The notes: a model not told the origin generated them from the letters alone. A stretch of DNA of 64,000 nucleotides from Ovis canadensis (GCF_042477335.2 NC_091257.1:47090501-47154500), one strand, 5' to 3'. Shown: positions 45,034-56,860, numbered from the stretch's first letter. Numbers and translations: made by a program.

Positions 45034-45106
45034 CTACAAGTTGACACCGTGAACACCAACCCATCCTCCTCCATCAAAGCAGACTCGGGGTAGAGGAAGA
45101 GTGGAA
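45034..45106 (+). other. SLC39A12: SLC39A12 5' UTR on first coding exon
   Basis: Begins after the probable acceptor TTCCTCCAG and leads to the ATG at 45,107. The exact exon start is inferred from the splice motif only. Confidence 0.55.
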
Positions 45107-45367
45107 ATGTGCTTCTGGACAAAGCCTTCTGTATCCTGGGTGCCCTTGTTCCTTCTACTCAGCCTTGATCCCTCTACTGAGACGGAAAAACCCTCTACTC
45201 CGGACAGCAGCAGTACTTGGAGTCCAGGGCGGCTGACAGAAGTTCTACGGGTTCTCTCTGCTGATGATCCCCGTCCCCTGAACCACTCAAGAAGCCTCAT
45301 CAGAACATTGCTGGAGAAAACTGGGTGCCCACGGAGGACAGACGGAAGGCAAGGAGACTGCAATCTG
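45107..45367 (+). CDS. SLC39A12: SLC39A12 (ZIP12) first coding exon: signal peptide and N-terminus
   Basis: ATG at 45,107 with G at -3 starts [20 protein letters not shown], a signal peptide with a hydrophobic core, as in human ZIP12 ([19 protein letters not shown] as I recall). The in-frame GTG six bases earlier is not a likely start. Mature residues follow: a low-complexity Ser/Pro/Thr stretch, [19 protein letters not shown] (NHS is a glycosylation sequon) and DGRQGDCNL. The exon ends in phase 0 before GTTAGT, a donor weaker than most here. ZIP12 is a plasma-membrane zinc importer of the LIV-1 subfamily, important in brain and linked to pulmonary vascular response to hypoxia. The frame stays open for 37 codons into the intron. 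Confidence 0.95.
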
Positions 45368-46199
45368 GTTAGTGTGATAGAATGGGATCAGGGACTGAGC
45401 GTGTTCACAAGAGCCATGCATTTCCCAGTCACTTATTTCAAGAAAGCAAAATCAGACGCAAACCTTCCAATATCTGAGTGACCAATGCATTACGGTATAA
45501 TAACTCCCATATATCAGATCATACAGTATTCTGCATATGGCATTTAAAGACATGGAGAGCTTGTTTATATTAAAATGATAATAAGCCTTCTATAAGCCTT
45601 GCTACAACCCTTCTGCAGGCTTAGAAGTATAGTTCCCTCTTCTTTCTGACTTAATCCTTTTTATTGCAGTGACCTTGAATGTGATTGGTTATATAGATGC
45701 TGCTTGTTTTCTGAGGTAAATCCATCCACTATTTGCCTAACATTGCATTTTTAAGTACTTTCTCCTCAATATCAGTAGGTGTGTTTTAAGATTTTGTATC
45801 ATGGGGATTTAATGAATTGGATGATTGTCTTCTTAAAAATGGGAATCTGAGCTGGGGAAGGGAAGTGCTATCAGCGGGGCTGAAATGAGATCCAGGGTCA
45901 CAGAGGCCCATTTTCCAGCCATTTCCTAGTCTATTAAGTGACTCTCAAACCCTGGCTATCCATCAGCATCACCTGGCCAGGCTTCACAAAATACCCAGGT
46001 TGCAATTTTCTTCTCCAAACATCAATATTTCACTTGCCCAGGAATGTTTAAAAACAATCTCTGCAAGGCACATTAATGTAAAATCAGAATTAATGTAAAA
46101 ATCAACATTTAATGTAAAATCAGAATGCCTCCATTGGGAGAAAGGGAGTTTGACAAGAACATCCCCAGCAGTAAGAGCCTGTTTTAAAAATGACCGCAG
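45368..46199. other. SLC39A12: SLC39A12 intron; possible MER5-like relic
   Basis: Text at about 45,940-46,060 (GTGACTCTCAAACCCTGGCT, CATCAGCATCACCTGGCC) resembles a decayed MER5-type hAT relic. At 46,070-46,125 a 17-base unit (TTAATGTAAAATCAGAA) is repeated imperfectly. Confidence 0.45.
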
Positions 46200-46375
46200 G
46201 GATTTCTCTGGTGGTCCAGTAGCTAAGAATCCGAGTTCCCAATGCAGGGGGCCTGGGTTTGACCCCTGGTCAGGGAACTAGATCCCACATGCCTCAACTC
46301 TTTGCTGCAACTAAAGATCCTGCATGCCACAACTATAGACCCAGCACAGCCAAATAAATAAAACATTTTTTTAAA
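46200..46375 (+). mobile_element. CHR-type SINE
   Basis: GGATTTCTCTGGTGGTCCAG, GGTTTGACCCCTGGTCAGGG, CTAAAGATCCTGCATGCCAC and AGACCCAGCACAGCCAAATA with an A-rich end. Confidence 0.88.
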
Positions 46376-49300
46376 AAAAGACTGCAAAAAGCAGACCAAA
46401 GCATTCGCAGCATCCTTTTCCTGACTGATTAGATTTTTTTCAGAATGACCTCACAAATAAGTAAGTAAATAAATGAAGACATGACTAAACAAGAGAAGCA
46501 AAATCATTTCCCCCCAGAATAAGTTTTGGCAGATTTTCTCAATCACACTTAGTTCTGAGGGAAACATTTCCTGGCCAAGTGTTTTGTTTTTTGTGTTTCA
46601 TGACAGAAGGGTCTGGCTAACAGAATTTTTCTCTGCTCTGTGCAAACAATAAATAATTCAATAATTAGTAAAACTCCCAAGGGTTCCCAGAGAAAACATG
46701 TGTTGTGAGAGGCAGCTCATCTGTGATGACATTAATTTATATATATAGCAACAGAAGACTTCCCACCGGAAATAACTAGGAGTCATATCTTATTAATGTC
46801 CTCTGAGAATTTGCTTCAGAGAAATGTTCTCCTCTAACAACATGAAGTGCCTTATTAAGGCTGGTCGAGTATTAGTTTAGCAGGGTAAGGGGAGGATGTA
46901 AACAGGCAAGACTGTTCTCCATTTTTGGAGGGGGGTGGAATAGGTTGTTTTGTACATTTTTGTTTTGTTTTGTTTTCTGTGATATTAACACGTGTTTGGC
47001 CAATTTAGCTTCTGTTTGAATTAATTCTTATTCCTAGGAAGTGAAACACTGTAACACCTTTCCTCTCCTGCTGCTGCTATTTCTTTTTCTAAGAGACTAA
47101 AGTTGGGGGAAGAAAAGAGGCAAATCTCTGCTTCACCTCCTCAGAAGGATCTAGTTTACCCAAACACCCATGATCTAAGCAAGGAGTCCATGAAATCTGT
47201 GTTCATTCACACACATAAAAAAAACAAACTCCCTGATTTAGCAAATATCCACATTCTGTGCAAATCACAAATCTTCATCTTGTTATTGAATTTTTTTTTT
47301 AATCTTTTTAGGGAGTTTATCCATTGAGAGGGTGCCTATCAGAAGGAGAGGGCAAGGGGATGAGATCATGTCCTTAAATGTCTAAAAAAAGAGATCAGAG
47401 TGTATCTTGAATGTGTGGGGAGGAAATCAGTTCCATTTTATTTCAGATCTTGGTAAAAACTGAATTTTTTAAAAAAAACTGAAGTTTTTGAGAGTACTGT
47501 GTTTTAAAATAAATCCATTCAAGCTGCTGTCTTTGAAAAATAGACACTCTTGCCTGATTGTGGCTTTTTTTTCTTTTAATGAGAAGAGTGAGAAGAGGGT
47601 CTTAATACATTTAATGAGGGATTAAGTAACTCCAAAAGAATGGATTGCACTTAAGTAATGATGAGAACCGTGACCCTGCTTGGGTTTCAGGCATGGTAAA
47701 GGGAAAAGAATCTGGTTTAAAGTCAACATTAGGAGCATACCCCTTGTTCTGGTACCTTCTAGCTGTTAAGTCACCGAGGTGCTGATTCCCTCCCCCAGGG
47801 GCTGCTGGTGAGATCACATGTCCATCTGTGAATGTATTTAGGCACTTAGACTCTCTTCTCCCACACGTATTCACAGAAAGGTCCAGTACCAACCCCATTT
47901 CGGGCTATTGAAGCAGCGTTTGTGAAGGACCATCAGACTGGAAAAATCAAACTTTTCCTCAGCATACCCTTCCTGCCTGCCCCTCAGCCTCACTGCAGCT
48001 GTCCCAGAGGTTTGGGGTTTTTAAGCAAGATCTCCAGGTGATTCTCAGACACATTCAAAGAGAATTGATGCTTTAAGCTCCTGCATTTAATTCCCTCCCT
48101 GTCCCTGATTTCTCAGAACTACCATGGGGTAAAGTGTGGAAAGCATTACACTTTATCTTGTTTATGGAGCAAGTTTATGTGAACTCTTCTCAGTTAAGAC
48201 TTTTCTTTCTGTCACTCAGAAATGCCCCTAAATCTAGTACAGACCCACAAAAACCTAGTGCCCACCACCAGCTGACATCATCCCAGATCTTTCTTTGAAA
48301 GGTAAAGGAAGAAATATAATTTCCCTCTTATGTTTTACAGTCAACTGTTAGCAACCCCCACCTCCCTTCTAAGCAGACCTTATAAAAATCTAAGAACTTA
48401 AAGAAGGCAGCAGATTTACCCATAATTCCAAATCAAATTCTCAATGTCTCTTGGTTTGAAATCCTGCAGGTTCTGACAATTGCTTCATTAGCGTAAAAAA
48501 AATATTTCATACAGCTCTTTGTCATTGAGGCTGGAGCCTGAAATACACAGGCAATACACAAAAAGCTGAATTAAGCAGCTGGGAGAAGGCAATTTGATTT
48601 GGCTCCAGGGTGTCACAGAAAATTTCTAACAAATATCTGAGTAGTCCATTTAACCGAGTAGAAAATCCTTCTCACATTTTGAGTAGTCTTTTTACCAAAG
48701 TTTATTTCCTTATAAAGTTGAAAAACTAATTCCTAGAATCTGTGGGGGGTTCCCCCCGCTTAAACCTTATGCCTCCACCTGACAAGATTAGAAGGAAATC
48801 AGTGGATTATTTCTGAGTGAGTCCATTCTTTTTTTAACAAAGAATCACTTCACTGGAGTCAGAGCCTGGGACAGATCCAGTGCCCATGGGGTGCCACTAT
48901 TTGCAGACTTTTACTAAACATCTTCTCTCAAACCACAACCAAAGCACTTCTGAAAACTGTAACAACAAAAACAAATCTAGTGGTGATGAGCTGAAAATTC
49001 CAGTCCCCCCACCAACCTCTAGAGGCCTTCTGTCACATCCGTGCCCAGAAGAGAATCCACATTTTCTTATGTTAGCTCTTCTCATTCTCCCTGCAGTGTT
49101 CTTTCCTCAAGCCACAGCCTTCTGTATTAAGGTAATTTGTCTAAGATTCAAATATCAGGGCACAAAGTTTTCAGCCCATGGCCCTTTGATACACCATTAA
49201 GTTTCATTTCAGCTGGCCTTAAAAAAACTAAAACTAAAGCAGGGAGTAGGCAAACCTCTGGTCGTTCAAGACGACCAAATGCTCTAATCAGACAAATGAA

Positions 49301-49415
49301 ATGCTTCCACAACTTTTTACAAGTTTTTCAAAGTGAGAAACTGATTTACCTTGCAAGTTGTAAGCATTTTATAAACTAATTCTGGCATGACCATCTGCAT
49401 AAATACAGATCTTAC
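46376..49415. other. SLC39A12: SLC39A12 intron, repeat-poor 3 kb
   Basis: Apart from a short MER5-like tail at about 48,020-48,075 (CAAGATCTCCAGGTGATTCT) I find no SINE, LINE or LTR here, in contrast with the density elsewhere. No exon with splice sites and a known motif is seen. Confidence 0.5.
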
Positions 49416-49742
49416 CCTCTTTTAAAAATATTTTATGTATTCGTTTATTTTTGGCTATGCTGTGTTTTTGTTGCTGCACACAGGCTTTCTCTAGCTGCAG
49501 CGAGGTGGGGGATACTCTCTAGTGGTGCAAGAGCTTCTTGCTGCAGTGACTTCCCTTGTTTTGGAACACAGGCTTTAGATGCATGGGCTTCAATAGCTGA
49601 GGCGCATGGACTCAGTAGTTATGCACGTGGGCTCAGCTACCCCATGGCATGTGGGATCTTAGTTCCCTGACCAGGGATCAAACTGGTGTCCCCTGCATTG
49701 CAAGGTGGATTCTTAACCACTTGACTACTAGGAAAGCCCAGA
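49416..49742 (-). mobile_element. CHR-type SINE, full-length long form
   Basis: Minus-strand CHR with its extended body: TTTTTGGCTATGCTGTGTTT, GCACACAGGCTTTCTCTAGC, CCCATGGCATGTGGGATCTT, ending at the complement of the head (GACTACTAGGAAAGCCC). About 325 bases, near the longest form of the family. Confidence 0.9.
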
Positions 49743-51487
49743 TCTTACCCTCTTCTCCACTACCTTGTGCTACACCCCACCTCCCCACCCGTACAAAGGT
49801 CCACAGCAAAGGCATGGAGAAGGAACCACGAATGGACCAAGGTCTCAGGCAGCTTGGATGGGATGAAGAGTGGCCATAGACACTGCTGTGTGCGACCAGC
49901 ACACAGCCACACCTGGGCCACATAAATGTGGTCTGGTGGCCTCACAGAGGTTCTGTGTGTTCTTGACACTCTTCTTCCCATCTATCCAGTGCTATCAAGC
50001 AACCTCCTAATTGACCCAATTTCCTCCTACCAAACAGGAGGGAGAGAGAATTACTGGGTAAGGGGCTGCACAGTAAATACGTAGGTGATCCACAGCTGAT
50101 TTCCATGACACACAACAAAGGAATGGGAATATAGAGTCTGTCAGTGGCAGAGCAGGAATTAAGACTGGGCAGCCACTATCAACTGTGTGGCTTTAAGTAC
50201 ATTACTCACCCTCTCTTAAACTTGTCTTATACATATACTAAGGGTATTCGTCCTCACAGAAGGAAAAATTTAGTTCATACTTAATTCTGTGCATACTTAA
50301 ATCTTTGCATACTGCATATAAATATACCTATTAACTCATTATACATTAAATAATTGGTCAATTAGTATTCTGAATGCTGTCTATTGTGCAGAAATATTTG
50401 GTTGATTATGATATAAACTGGGCACATTTTGTTTTTCCATTTAAAATGATGCAGTGTTTCCCCTCTTTGAAAAATTGATTATCTGACACCTTTTCCAGAA
50501 ACCAGGAGACTTAGACACTGAGGAATGACTCGGTTTGGAAGGTGCTTAGCTCTGTCTTGGACACATGGCTTCCAGTAAATGGTGGCCGTATGACCAATAG
50601 TTTTACCAATATTCTAGTTTCAGGAGGTTATTTGGTCCAAAGAAGGATTCATCTGACTCACCTCCCTGGGTCCTGGTGTCAGCCCCATACAACAGCTACC
50701 GACCTATGGACTTTTCTCTAGGGCTGATTAGGGAACAGAAAAGGGCTGGTGTGGTTTTGGTGGTTTGTTTAACCTTGACGTTCAGAGTTGGTCTCATTGA
50801 GAAGCCTGTGCCTGTTTGCCGAGTTCTTGGCCCCTTGCAGTTGAGTTGGGGAGAGCTTGGAATCTGCTTGGCTTGTGAAGAATGTGATTAATGCTTTGCT
50901 TTACAGATGGATGACATGTTTCTTTCTGACTCAGATAGTATTTTCCAGATGTTACCCAGTGGGATGCACAACAGACATGGAATTAGATCCCCTGAAACTT
51001 CCACCTCAGAGAACAGATTCAAAGATGTTAGAGTAGATTATCCCACAGTGGGACAGCTCCCCTGGGGCTTGAGATAGGTATTACTTAATGCCTTCACCCT
51101 GAGGCTGGTGCCATGTCATGGACTGCTTCTTGGATCCTGGGAGTGTTCCCAGAAGCTCCTCGAGTGTTCCCAGAAGCTCCTCGAGTGTCTTTGAAGAAAG
51201 ACAGTTCTTGTCTTGCTTGGAAAGCTTCTCTTCCACAACCTATGTGTCTTTCTTTTTCTCACTGTCTCAACACATTTCTCCAAACACCTTCCTCTGTCAA
51301 GTAAACTTCTTGATTAGACAAGCCAGGCATCTGTCTGTGGCTTGTGAAACAAAGCATCACAGAAACATTTTTAGTAATTCTCAAACCACCAACCTCTCTG
51401 TTAACAGCAGGGTGCGGTAATTGAGTCTCAGAAGGGTACTGACATCAGTTCTCTTAGGTGGGATAAGGGAGAAGCAGATGGTACCCA
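49743..51487. other. SLC39A12: SLC39A12 intron, MIR relic and unassigned DNA
   Basis: MIR-like text lies at about 50,160-50,250 (CAACTGTGTGGCTTTAAGTA). The rest has no recognised repeat or exon apart from the small tandem duplication at 51,141. Confidence 0.45.
51141..51188. repeat. 21-base tandem duplication
   Basis: Two identical 21-base units at 51,141-51,161 and 51,162-51,182, each running GAGTGTTCCC to GCTCCTC, plus the first six bases of a third. Exact identity suggests a recent event or a variable site. Confidence 0.92.
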
Positions 51488-51696
51488 CTAGGTGGCACTA
51501 GTGGTAAGGAACCCACCTGCCAATACAGAAGACGTAAGAGACTCGAGTTCGATCCCTGGGTCAGAAAGATTCCCCTGGAGGATGAAATGGCAACCCACTC
51601 CAGTATTCTTGTCTGAAAAATCCCATGGACAGAGGAGCCTGGTAGGCTACAGTCCAAAGAGTCACAGAGTCAGACACAACTGAGCCACTGAGCACA
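51488..51696 (+). mobile_element. Bov-tA SINE, full length
   Basis: Head TAGGTGGCACTAGTGGTAAG, GAGTTCGATCCCTGGGTCAG, body to CAGACACAACTGAGCCACTG. Confidence 0.9.
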
Positions 51697-52164
51697 CGTG
51701 TTCCATCTTCATTCTTCTTAAGTGTCATCATGGTGCTGGAGACCGAGGGTAGAGCTATGCACAAAGCAGACAAAATCCAGCCTTACTGGGCCAGTTGTCA
51801 TCAAGAGGAAATAGAAAATAAACAAGCAGACAAATTAATCTTAGAAGCCTAGTTCCATGAAAAAATGAAAAAAACAAAAAAACAAAAAAACCATGAATGT
51901 TAAAGCTGCCATTGCTGCCTCAGCCTGTTAGGCCCTTAATATGTGGCTCATCCCAGCTGAGATATACTGGTCAGTGTAAACCACACAGCAGATTTCAAAG
52001 ATTTAGTGTGACAAAAAGAATGTCAAATAGCACATTGATACCTTTTAGAATTTTGATTGTGTGTTGAAGTGATCATATCTTGCATATATGTGTATCTTGC
52101 AATAAAATGTATTATTCACATTAATTTCATTTATTTCTTTTATGGTTTGAAAGGTGGCTACTTG
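51697..52164. other. SLC39A12: SLC39A12 intron, nothing assigned
   Basis: An A-rich (AAAAAAAC)n patch lies at about 51,860-51,890. No other element is seen. Confidence 0.45.
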
Positions 52165-52385
52165 GGACATCCCTGGTGGTCCAGTAGTTAAAAATCCACC
52201 CTCCAATACAGGGAACTAAGATCCCACATGCCATGGGGCAACTAAGCTTGTGTGCCCCAAGTAGAGAAGCCATGTGCCACAACTGCTGAGCCCACATGCT
52301 GTAGAGCCTGTCCATGGTCCACAGCTGGGGAAACCCCCATGCACTGCAACGAAGACCCAGCACAGCACAAACAAAACAAAACATG
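52165..52385 (+). mobile_element. CHR-type SINE, long form
   Basis: ACATCCCTGGTGGTCCAGTA, AGATCCCACATGCCATGGGG, ATGTGCCACAACTGCTGAGC and GAAGACCCAGCACAGCACAA before an A-rich end. Confidence 0.9.
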
Positions 52386-52943
52386 CGGTTACCAGGAATT
52401 TTAAAGTGTGCCTAGCACTTGTAGCTTGCATTGTATTCCTATTGAATGGCACTGTGCTAGAGAACACAGGGGAGGGATGGGGACTTCCAACTTTGGACAG
52501 GGTATCTGGGAAGGCATCCCTGAGGAGGTGGCCCCTGAAGCTGAGACCCAAGAAATCAAGTGGGATAGAGCCTGGTGGAACTGACAGAAAGTCACAGAAG
52601 CAGAAGTGAAGTGAGAGCAGTGGAGAGAGGATAAGATGAGGTTGGCTAGATAGGGTAGGTAGAAGCCAGACTGAGGAGAAAATTATAAGGACTTGAATTT
52701 CGTTCTAAATGCAATGGGGCATCACTTTAAAAGCCAAAGTCAGCTGGTTTTAATCAAGGCAGCAAATTGACAGCTTGTGTTACCATAGTTGAAGACAGAA
52801 AGACTGCGTTTAGGAAATAAGGACTTCCTGGGAGAACTTCCTTATATAGAAGTTCAACCCTGACTGTCTTACTTGAACTGGGCTATTGAGGCTGCCCACT
52901 TTTCCTTCCTATTCATAAAATAATAAGCGTCATAGACTCTGTG
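52386..52943. other. SLC39A12: SLC39A12 intron, ancient repeat possible
   Basis: Text such as GGCATCCCTGAGGAGGTGGC, GCTGAGACCC and TTTCGTTCTAAATGCAATGG resembles an old mammalian interspersed repeat that I cannot name. Confidence 0.4.
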
Positions 52944-52944
52944 G

Positions 52945-53223
52945 CAGAGAAGGCAATAGCACCCCACTCTAGTACTCCTGCCTAGAAAATCCCATGGACG
53001 GAGGAGCTTAGTGGGCTGTAGTCCATAGGGTCGCTAAGAGTCGGACACAACTGAGCGACTTCCCTTTCGCTTTTCCCTTTCCTGCATTGGAGAAGGAAAT
53101 GGCAACCCACTCCAGTGTTCTTGCTTGGAGAATCCCGGGGACGGGGGAGCCTGGTGGGCTTCCATCTCTAGGGTCACACAGAGTCGGACACGACTGAAGC
53201 GACTTAGCAGCAGCAGCAGCAGC
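52945..53223 (+). mobile_element. Bov-A2 SINE with (CAG)n tail, next to an exon
   Basis: Full dimer, CAGAGAAGGCAATAGCACCC to GCGACTTAGCAGCAGCAGCA, flanked by a perfect 11-base duplication AGACTCTGTGG at 52,934-52,944 and 53,224-53,234. It ends 76 bases before the SLC39A12 exon at 53,300, between likely branch-point positions and upstream intron sequence. Confidence 0.94.
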
Positions 53224-53299
53224 AGACTCTGTGGTGGTTAATGTTCCAGGACTATTTGTCAAGCTTTCTGTTTATTTTTATTTATTAATTTTTGCACAG

Positions 53300-53581
53300 T
53301 GCTTTGAACCGGATGCCCTGTTACTAATAGCTGGAGGAGATTTCGAGGATCAGCTCAGAGAGGAAGTGATCCAGCGAGTTTCTCTTCTCCTCCTCTATTA
53401 CATCATTCATCAGGAAGAGATTTGTTCTTCTAAGCTCAACATGAGTAATAAGGAGTATACGTTTTACCTGCACAGCCTTCTCAGCCTCAGGCAGGATGAA
53501 GACTCCTATTTCCTTTCACAGAATGAGACAGAAGATATCCTGGCTTTCACCAGGCAGTACTTTGACACTTCCAGAAACCAG
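53300..53581 (+). CDS. SLC39A12: SLC39A12 second coding exon: extracellular domain
   Basis: Ninety-four whole codons between TTTTTGCACAG and GTAAGA. It encodes [68 protein letters not shown], then [17 protein letters not shown]. This is the helix-rich N-terminal domain typical of the ZIP4/ZIP12 pair. It has two N-glycosylation sequons (NMS, NET) and conserved cysteines. It agrees with my memory of human residues about 88-181 with few substitutions. The transmembrane helices and the metal-binding HEIPHE-type motif of this family lie further downstream, outside the window. Confidence 0.96.
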
Positions 53582-54369
53582 GTAAGAAAGTCAGAATTGC
53601 TAACTAGCTCTGCTGCTAAGATACAGTCTCAGAGCATGACTTTTTGTCACTAATATATTTGTAAGATGCTCAAAAACTTCTTAGAGAGGTAAGTAGTTGT
53701 CGTTTTTAGTGATGGGATGTTGTAACATAATTTAAAATTCTGAGTCTGAAGGGGGGAATGTAACAATTAATCAGTTGTCAGATGAGTTTTAGCCAGAAGC
53801 TGGGTAGGAGGGTGGGCAGACAGGCCAGGTAACGAGGCGGCTCTATTCTGAGTCCCCCTGAGCACTAGAGTGAATGTGATTCATGGCTTTTGATCAGTCT
53901 CCAAGGACTGAACTCGAGCAGTGATTACAGTGTGTCTATTTGCCTTGCCTTCTGGCTAGAGAAAGAGAAGGTAGTAAGAGTTGGGGAGGGATGAATTTAT
54001 TATTAGTTACTTCCCGGACGATGCAGCTTGCAAAAAGCCTTATTCATGACAGCACAGACATTATCTCTTTTGTGGCTTTTGATTGGTGCTGCCCATATTC
54101 AGCGGTCCCAAGCCTTTTCTTCTCTTCCAGCTCCCACTGTTAGGAAACAAGCATTTGTTGCCTCATTACTATTCCAGTAAAAGCTGACCCTTCAGTTACC
54201 TTTTTGCTTTCTGCTTTGTGGCGGAAAGTTTGAGCTGATAACATTTTCTGAACATGAACTCTTGTAAGCCATATTTTCTTAAAGAATTAATTGAGAAGCC
54301 ACCAGCACATTTTGAAGAGTGTGGCAGAATGTGTTATTTTTTCCTCTTGAATTATTAATTGATATGTGT
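53582..54369. other. SLC39A12: SLC39A12 intron, nothing assigned
   Basis: Starts with the donor GTAAGA. No recognised repeat. Confidence 0.5.
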
Positions 54370-54735
54370 CTCAGTCCATTTGGGCTGATATAATATAAGT
54401 GTCATAAACTGGGTGGCTTACAAACAACAGAAACTTATTCTCACACTTCTGGAGACTGGAAAGTCGAAGATCAAAGTGCTGGGTAGATTTGGTATCTGAT
54501 GAGAGGCTACTTTTTGGTTCACAGAAAGTCGTCTCTCCTTTGTGTCCTCACATGGTGGGAGGAGCAAGGGAGACCTGTGGAGTGTTATATAAGGACACTA
54601 ATTCCATTCATGAGGGTTCCACCCTCATGATCTAATCACCTTCCCAAAGCTTCACTTCCTAATATCATCACCGTGGAGGTTAGGATTTCATTTGAATTTT
54701 TGGCGAGACACAAACATTCACTCTGTGGCAACATA
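54370..54735 (-). mobile_element. MLT1-type LTR (ERVL-MaLR), solo, antisense
   Basis: Minus-strand MLT1: CAGTCCATTTGGGCTGATAT, AAACTGGGTGGCTTACAAAC, GTGTCCTCACATGGTGGGAG, ATTCATGAGGGTTCCACCCT, CACAAACATTCACTCTGTGG. Solitary and ancient, with no internal viral sequence. Confidence 0.85.
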
Positions 54736-56185
54736 TACTGATAAATTTAAATTCTTGACCTCAATTCTGATTTCTAGGAGTTCAAAGGTATTTGTACAAT
54801 CATGCTGCAACTTAATGCCAGAAAACATACCTTCCAATTTGCTGTAAATAGGCTTAATTTCTCTCATATTTGGCAGAACAAATGGAAAGACAGTTTACTA
54901 AGAACTTTGTAGATGTCATTTCAGTAACTTAGAATCACATGAATCTCAAAACTTTGGCCATATTCTTTTTCTACTTCCAACTGAGAAAATGTGGTTCTTT
55001 CATAAAATTCAATTTTTCTGCTTAAATAAGGAGGTGTCTCTACAGAGAATTTCCTCAGTGAAACATCTATATAATACAAGATCAGTTCAAATTAGCCACT
55101 GGGATTTTAGCCTCCTGTGTGTTATTATCTTTTGATATATATTAAATGCAAATGAAAAGCCAGCATTTAAAGGCAGATGGAGTGTATATATTTAAAGCAG
55201 ACTTCTGGTTATGCAATGCATACTGCAAATACCTGAGTTTCTGAGTATGTGTGTGTGAGATTAAACATTCCTGTAACAGAATAAACTACTTCAATATTAT
55301 ATGTTGATCTAGTTTATTCTTATATTGAGTCAAAAAGAACTGAGCTACTGATGAGTCATAACCCTGCGCTGCACCTTGGAACTATCTCATGGAGGAAAGC
55401 ATTGTCTCCAGATCCTGGATCCTGTGGCCTGTGCACTTGGACTTGGGTTCCTCTAGGATGTCAGTCAGTCTGGACTTTGCAGAAGGCCTCTTGGCACCTC
55501 ACTGCAGGCTGCTGCTCTCTGACTAGAGGATATATAAGGGCACAGAAGGTTCTGGCAATCCAGGTCCGAAATGACTAGCAGGTCTTGGTTTGCATAGGAC
55601 TCAATCTCCTTAAGTCACACCACTAACAGTAGCTCCAGCTGAGCCTTAACCAGCTCATTAAGAGAGACAACGTTACTCTATCATACCCTGATTTAGCCAC
55701 CTTCCCTAATGGTCCAGAGTCTAAACATCCCTTTAGTCCTTCCTTCTGTTCCAACTCGGTTTCATCTTCCGGACGCAGTGTCTGAATGCACCCACCTCTC
55801 TCCATTCTTTCTGCTCTTGCTGTTTCCATGGTAAATGTACCTGGTCTTCCACTAACCCTGCTTCTTCATGAATATTTGTGACCACATCCTAAGGACTTCA
55901 GGGATGGAAACAACCTTTAGAATCTTCCTTTGTCCTCACTGGCACTTTGAGATGATTACTCTTTTACAGCTTCCATGAAAAACCCACCCCACCTCTATAC
56001 CATGCACACTCTCTGCTGTTTTAACTTGTTATTGTCGTTCATGAGTCTGGCTACTTCTCCAAATTTGTTTAAAGTTTGATAACTGCCTCTCAGCCTTCCA
56101 TGCTGCTCCCCACCATAGCTGTGAATAGGCTCTTGCCAAACTCACCAATTACAGACTTTAAAAAAAACCGACACACTATTGAATA
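54736..56185. other. SLC39A12: SLC39A12 intron, repeat-poor
   Basis: No mobile element or exon that I can name. Confidence 0.45.
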
Positions 56186-56197
56186 CAGTTCTCTAAA

Positions 56198-56390
56198 CCA
56201 GCAGTCCCTGACTTTTTGGCACCAGGGACTGGTTTTGTGGAAGACAATTTTTCCATGGATGGAGCAGGGAGATGTTTCCAGTTTTTTTCACTGCTCACCT
56301 CTTCACGTGTGGCCCAGTTTCTAACAGACCATGAACTGCTACCTGTTTGTGGCCTGGGCTTAGGGGACCCTTGCCCTAAACCATAATGGA
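56198..56390 (+). mobile_element. hAT-like DNA transposon relic, copy 1 (internally deleted)
   Basis: Left end CCAGCAGTCCCTGACTTTTT with GGCACCAGGGACTGGTTTTG; right end GTTTGTGGCCTGGGCTTAGG then GGGACCC. Both ends are kept but the middle is largely deleted. Two more copies lie at 62,066 and 62,827. Confidence 0.65.
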
Positions 56391-56404
56391 AAAGAACATG
56401 AAAA

Positions 56405-56535
56405 AGAGTCTGTGTGTGTGTGTGTGTGTGTATGTGTGTGTATACATATATATATAATTAAGTCACTTTGCTGTACAGCAAAAATTAAACAATGAAACAC
56501 AATAGTGTAAATCAACTATATACTTCAGTAAATAA
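56405..56535 (+). mobile_element. (TG)n microsatellite and L1 3' end
   Basis: A (TG)n tract with TA interruptions at about 56,411-56,458 is followed by the L1 3' signature AGTCACTTTGCTGTACAGCA and AATAGTGTAAATCAACTATA. Confidence 0.75.
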
Positions 56536-56649
56536 TCTTATCAGAACTTTTCCCCCATTGTCCTGCATCACAAGGCAACATTGACATAGTAAACCTCCCC
56601 TTAGTTCCTCATTTGATGAACATACTTCCTCCTTCTCACACTCCTGTAC

Positions 56650-56860
56650 ATGCACTCAGCTGCTCAGTCATGTCTGACTCTTTGTGACCCCATGGACCAT
56701 AGCCCACCAGGCTCCTCTGTCCATGGGAATTCTCCCGGCAAGAATACTGGAGTGGGTTGCCATGCCCTCCTACAGGGGATCTTCCCAACCCAGGAATCAA
56801 ACCCAGGTCTCCCACATTGCAGGCAGATTCTTTAGTGCCTGCGCCACCAGGGAAGCCCTC
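56650..56860 (-). mobile_element. Bov-tA SINE, full length
   Basis: Complement of a full Bov-tA, from TGCACTCAGCTGCTCAGTC to GCCACCAGGGAAGCCCTCC. Flanks CTCCTGTACATG on both sides suggest a duplication (56,640 and 56,859). Confidence 0.9.

Noticed and set aside
45368..45481. Extension of the first SLC39A12 coding frame beyond the exon
   Set aside because: The known protein continues with CFEPD, which is encoded at 53,300. The extension is intron read-through.
53203..53226. Regular CAG units as a possible coding or CRISPR-like repeat
   Set aside because: This is the known variable 3' tail of Bov-A2. The window is a mammalian nuclear genome with no CRISPR context.
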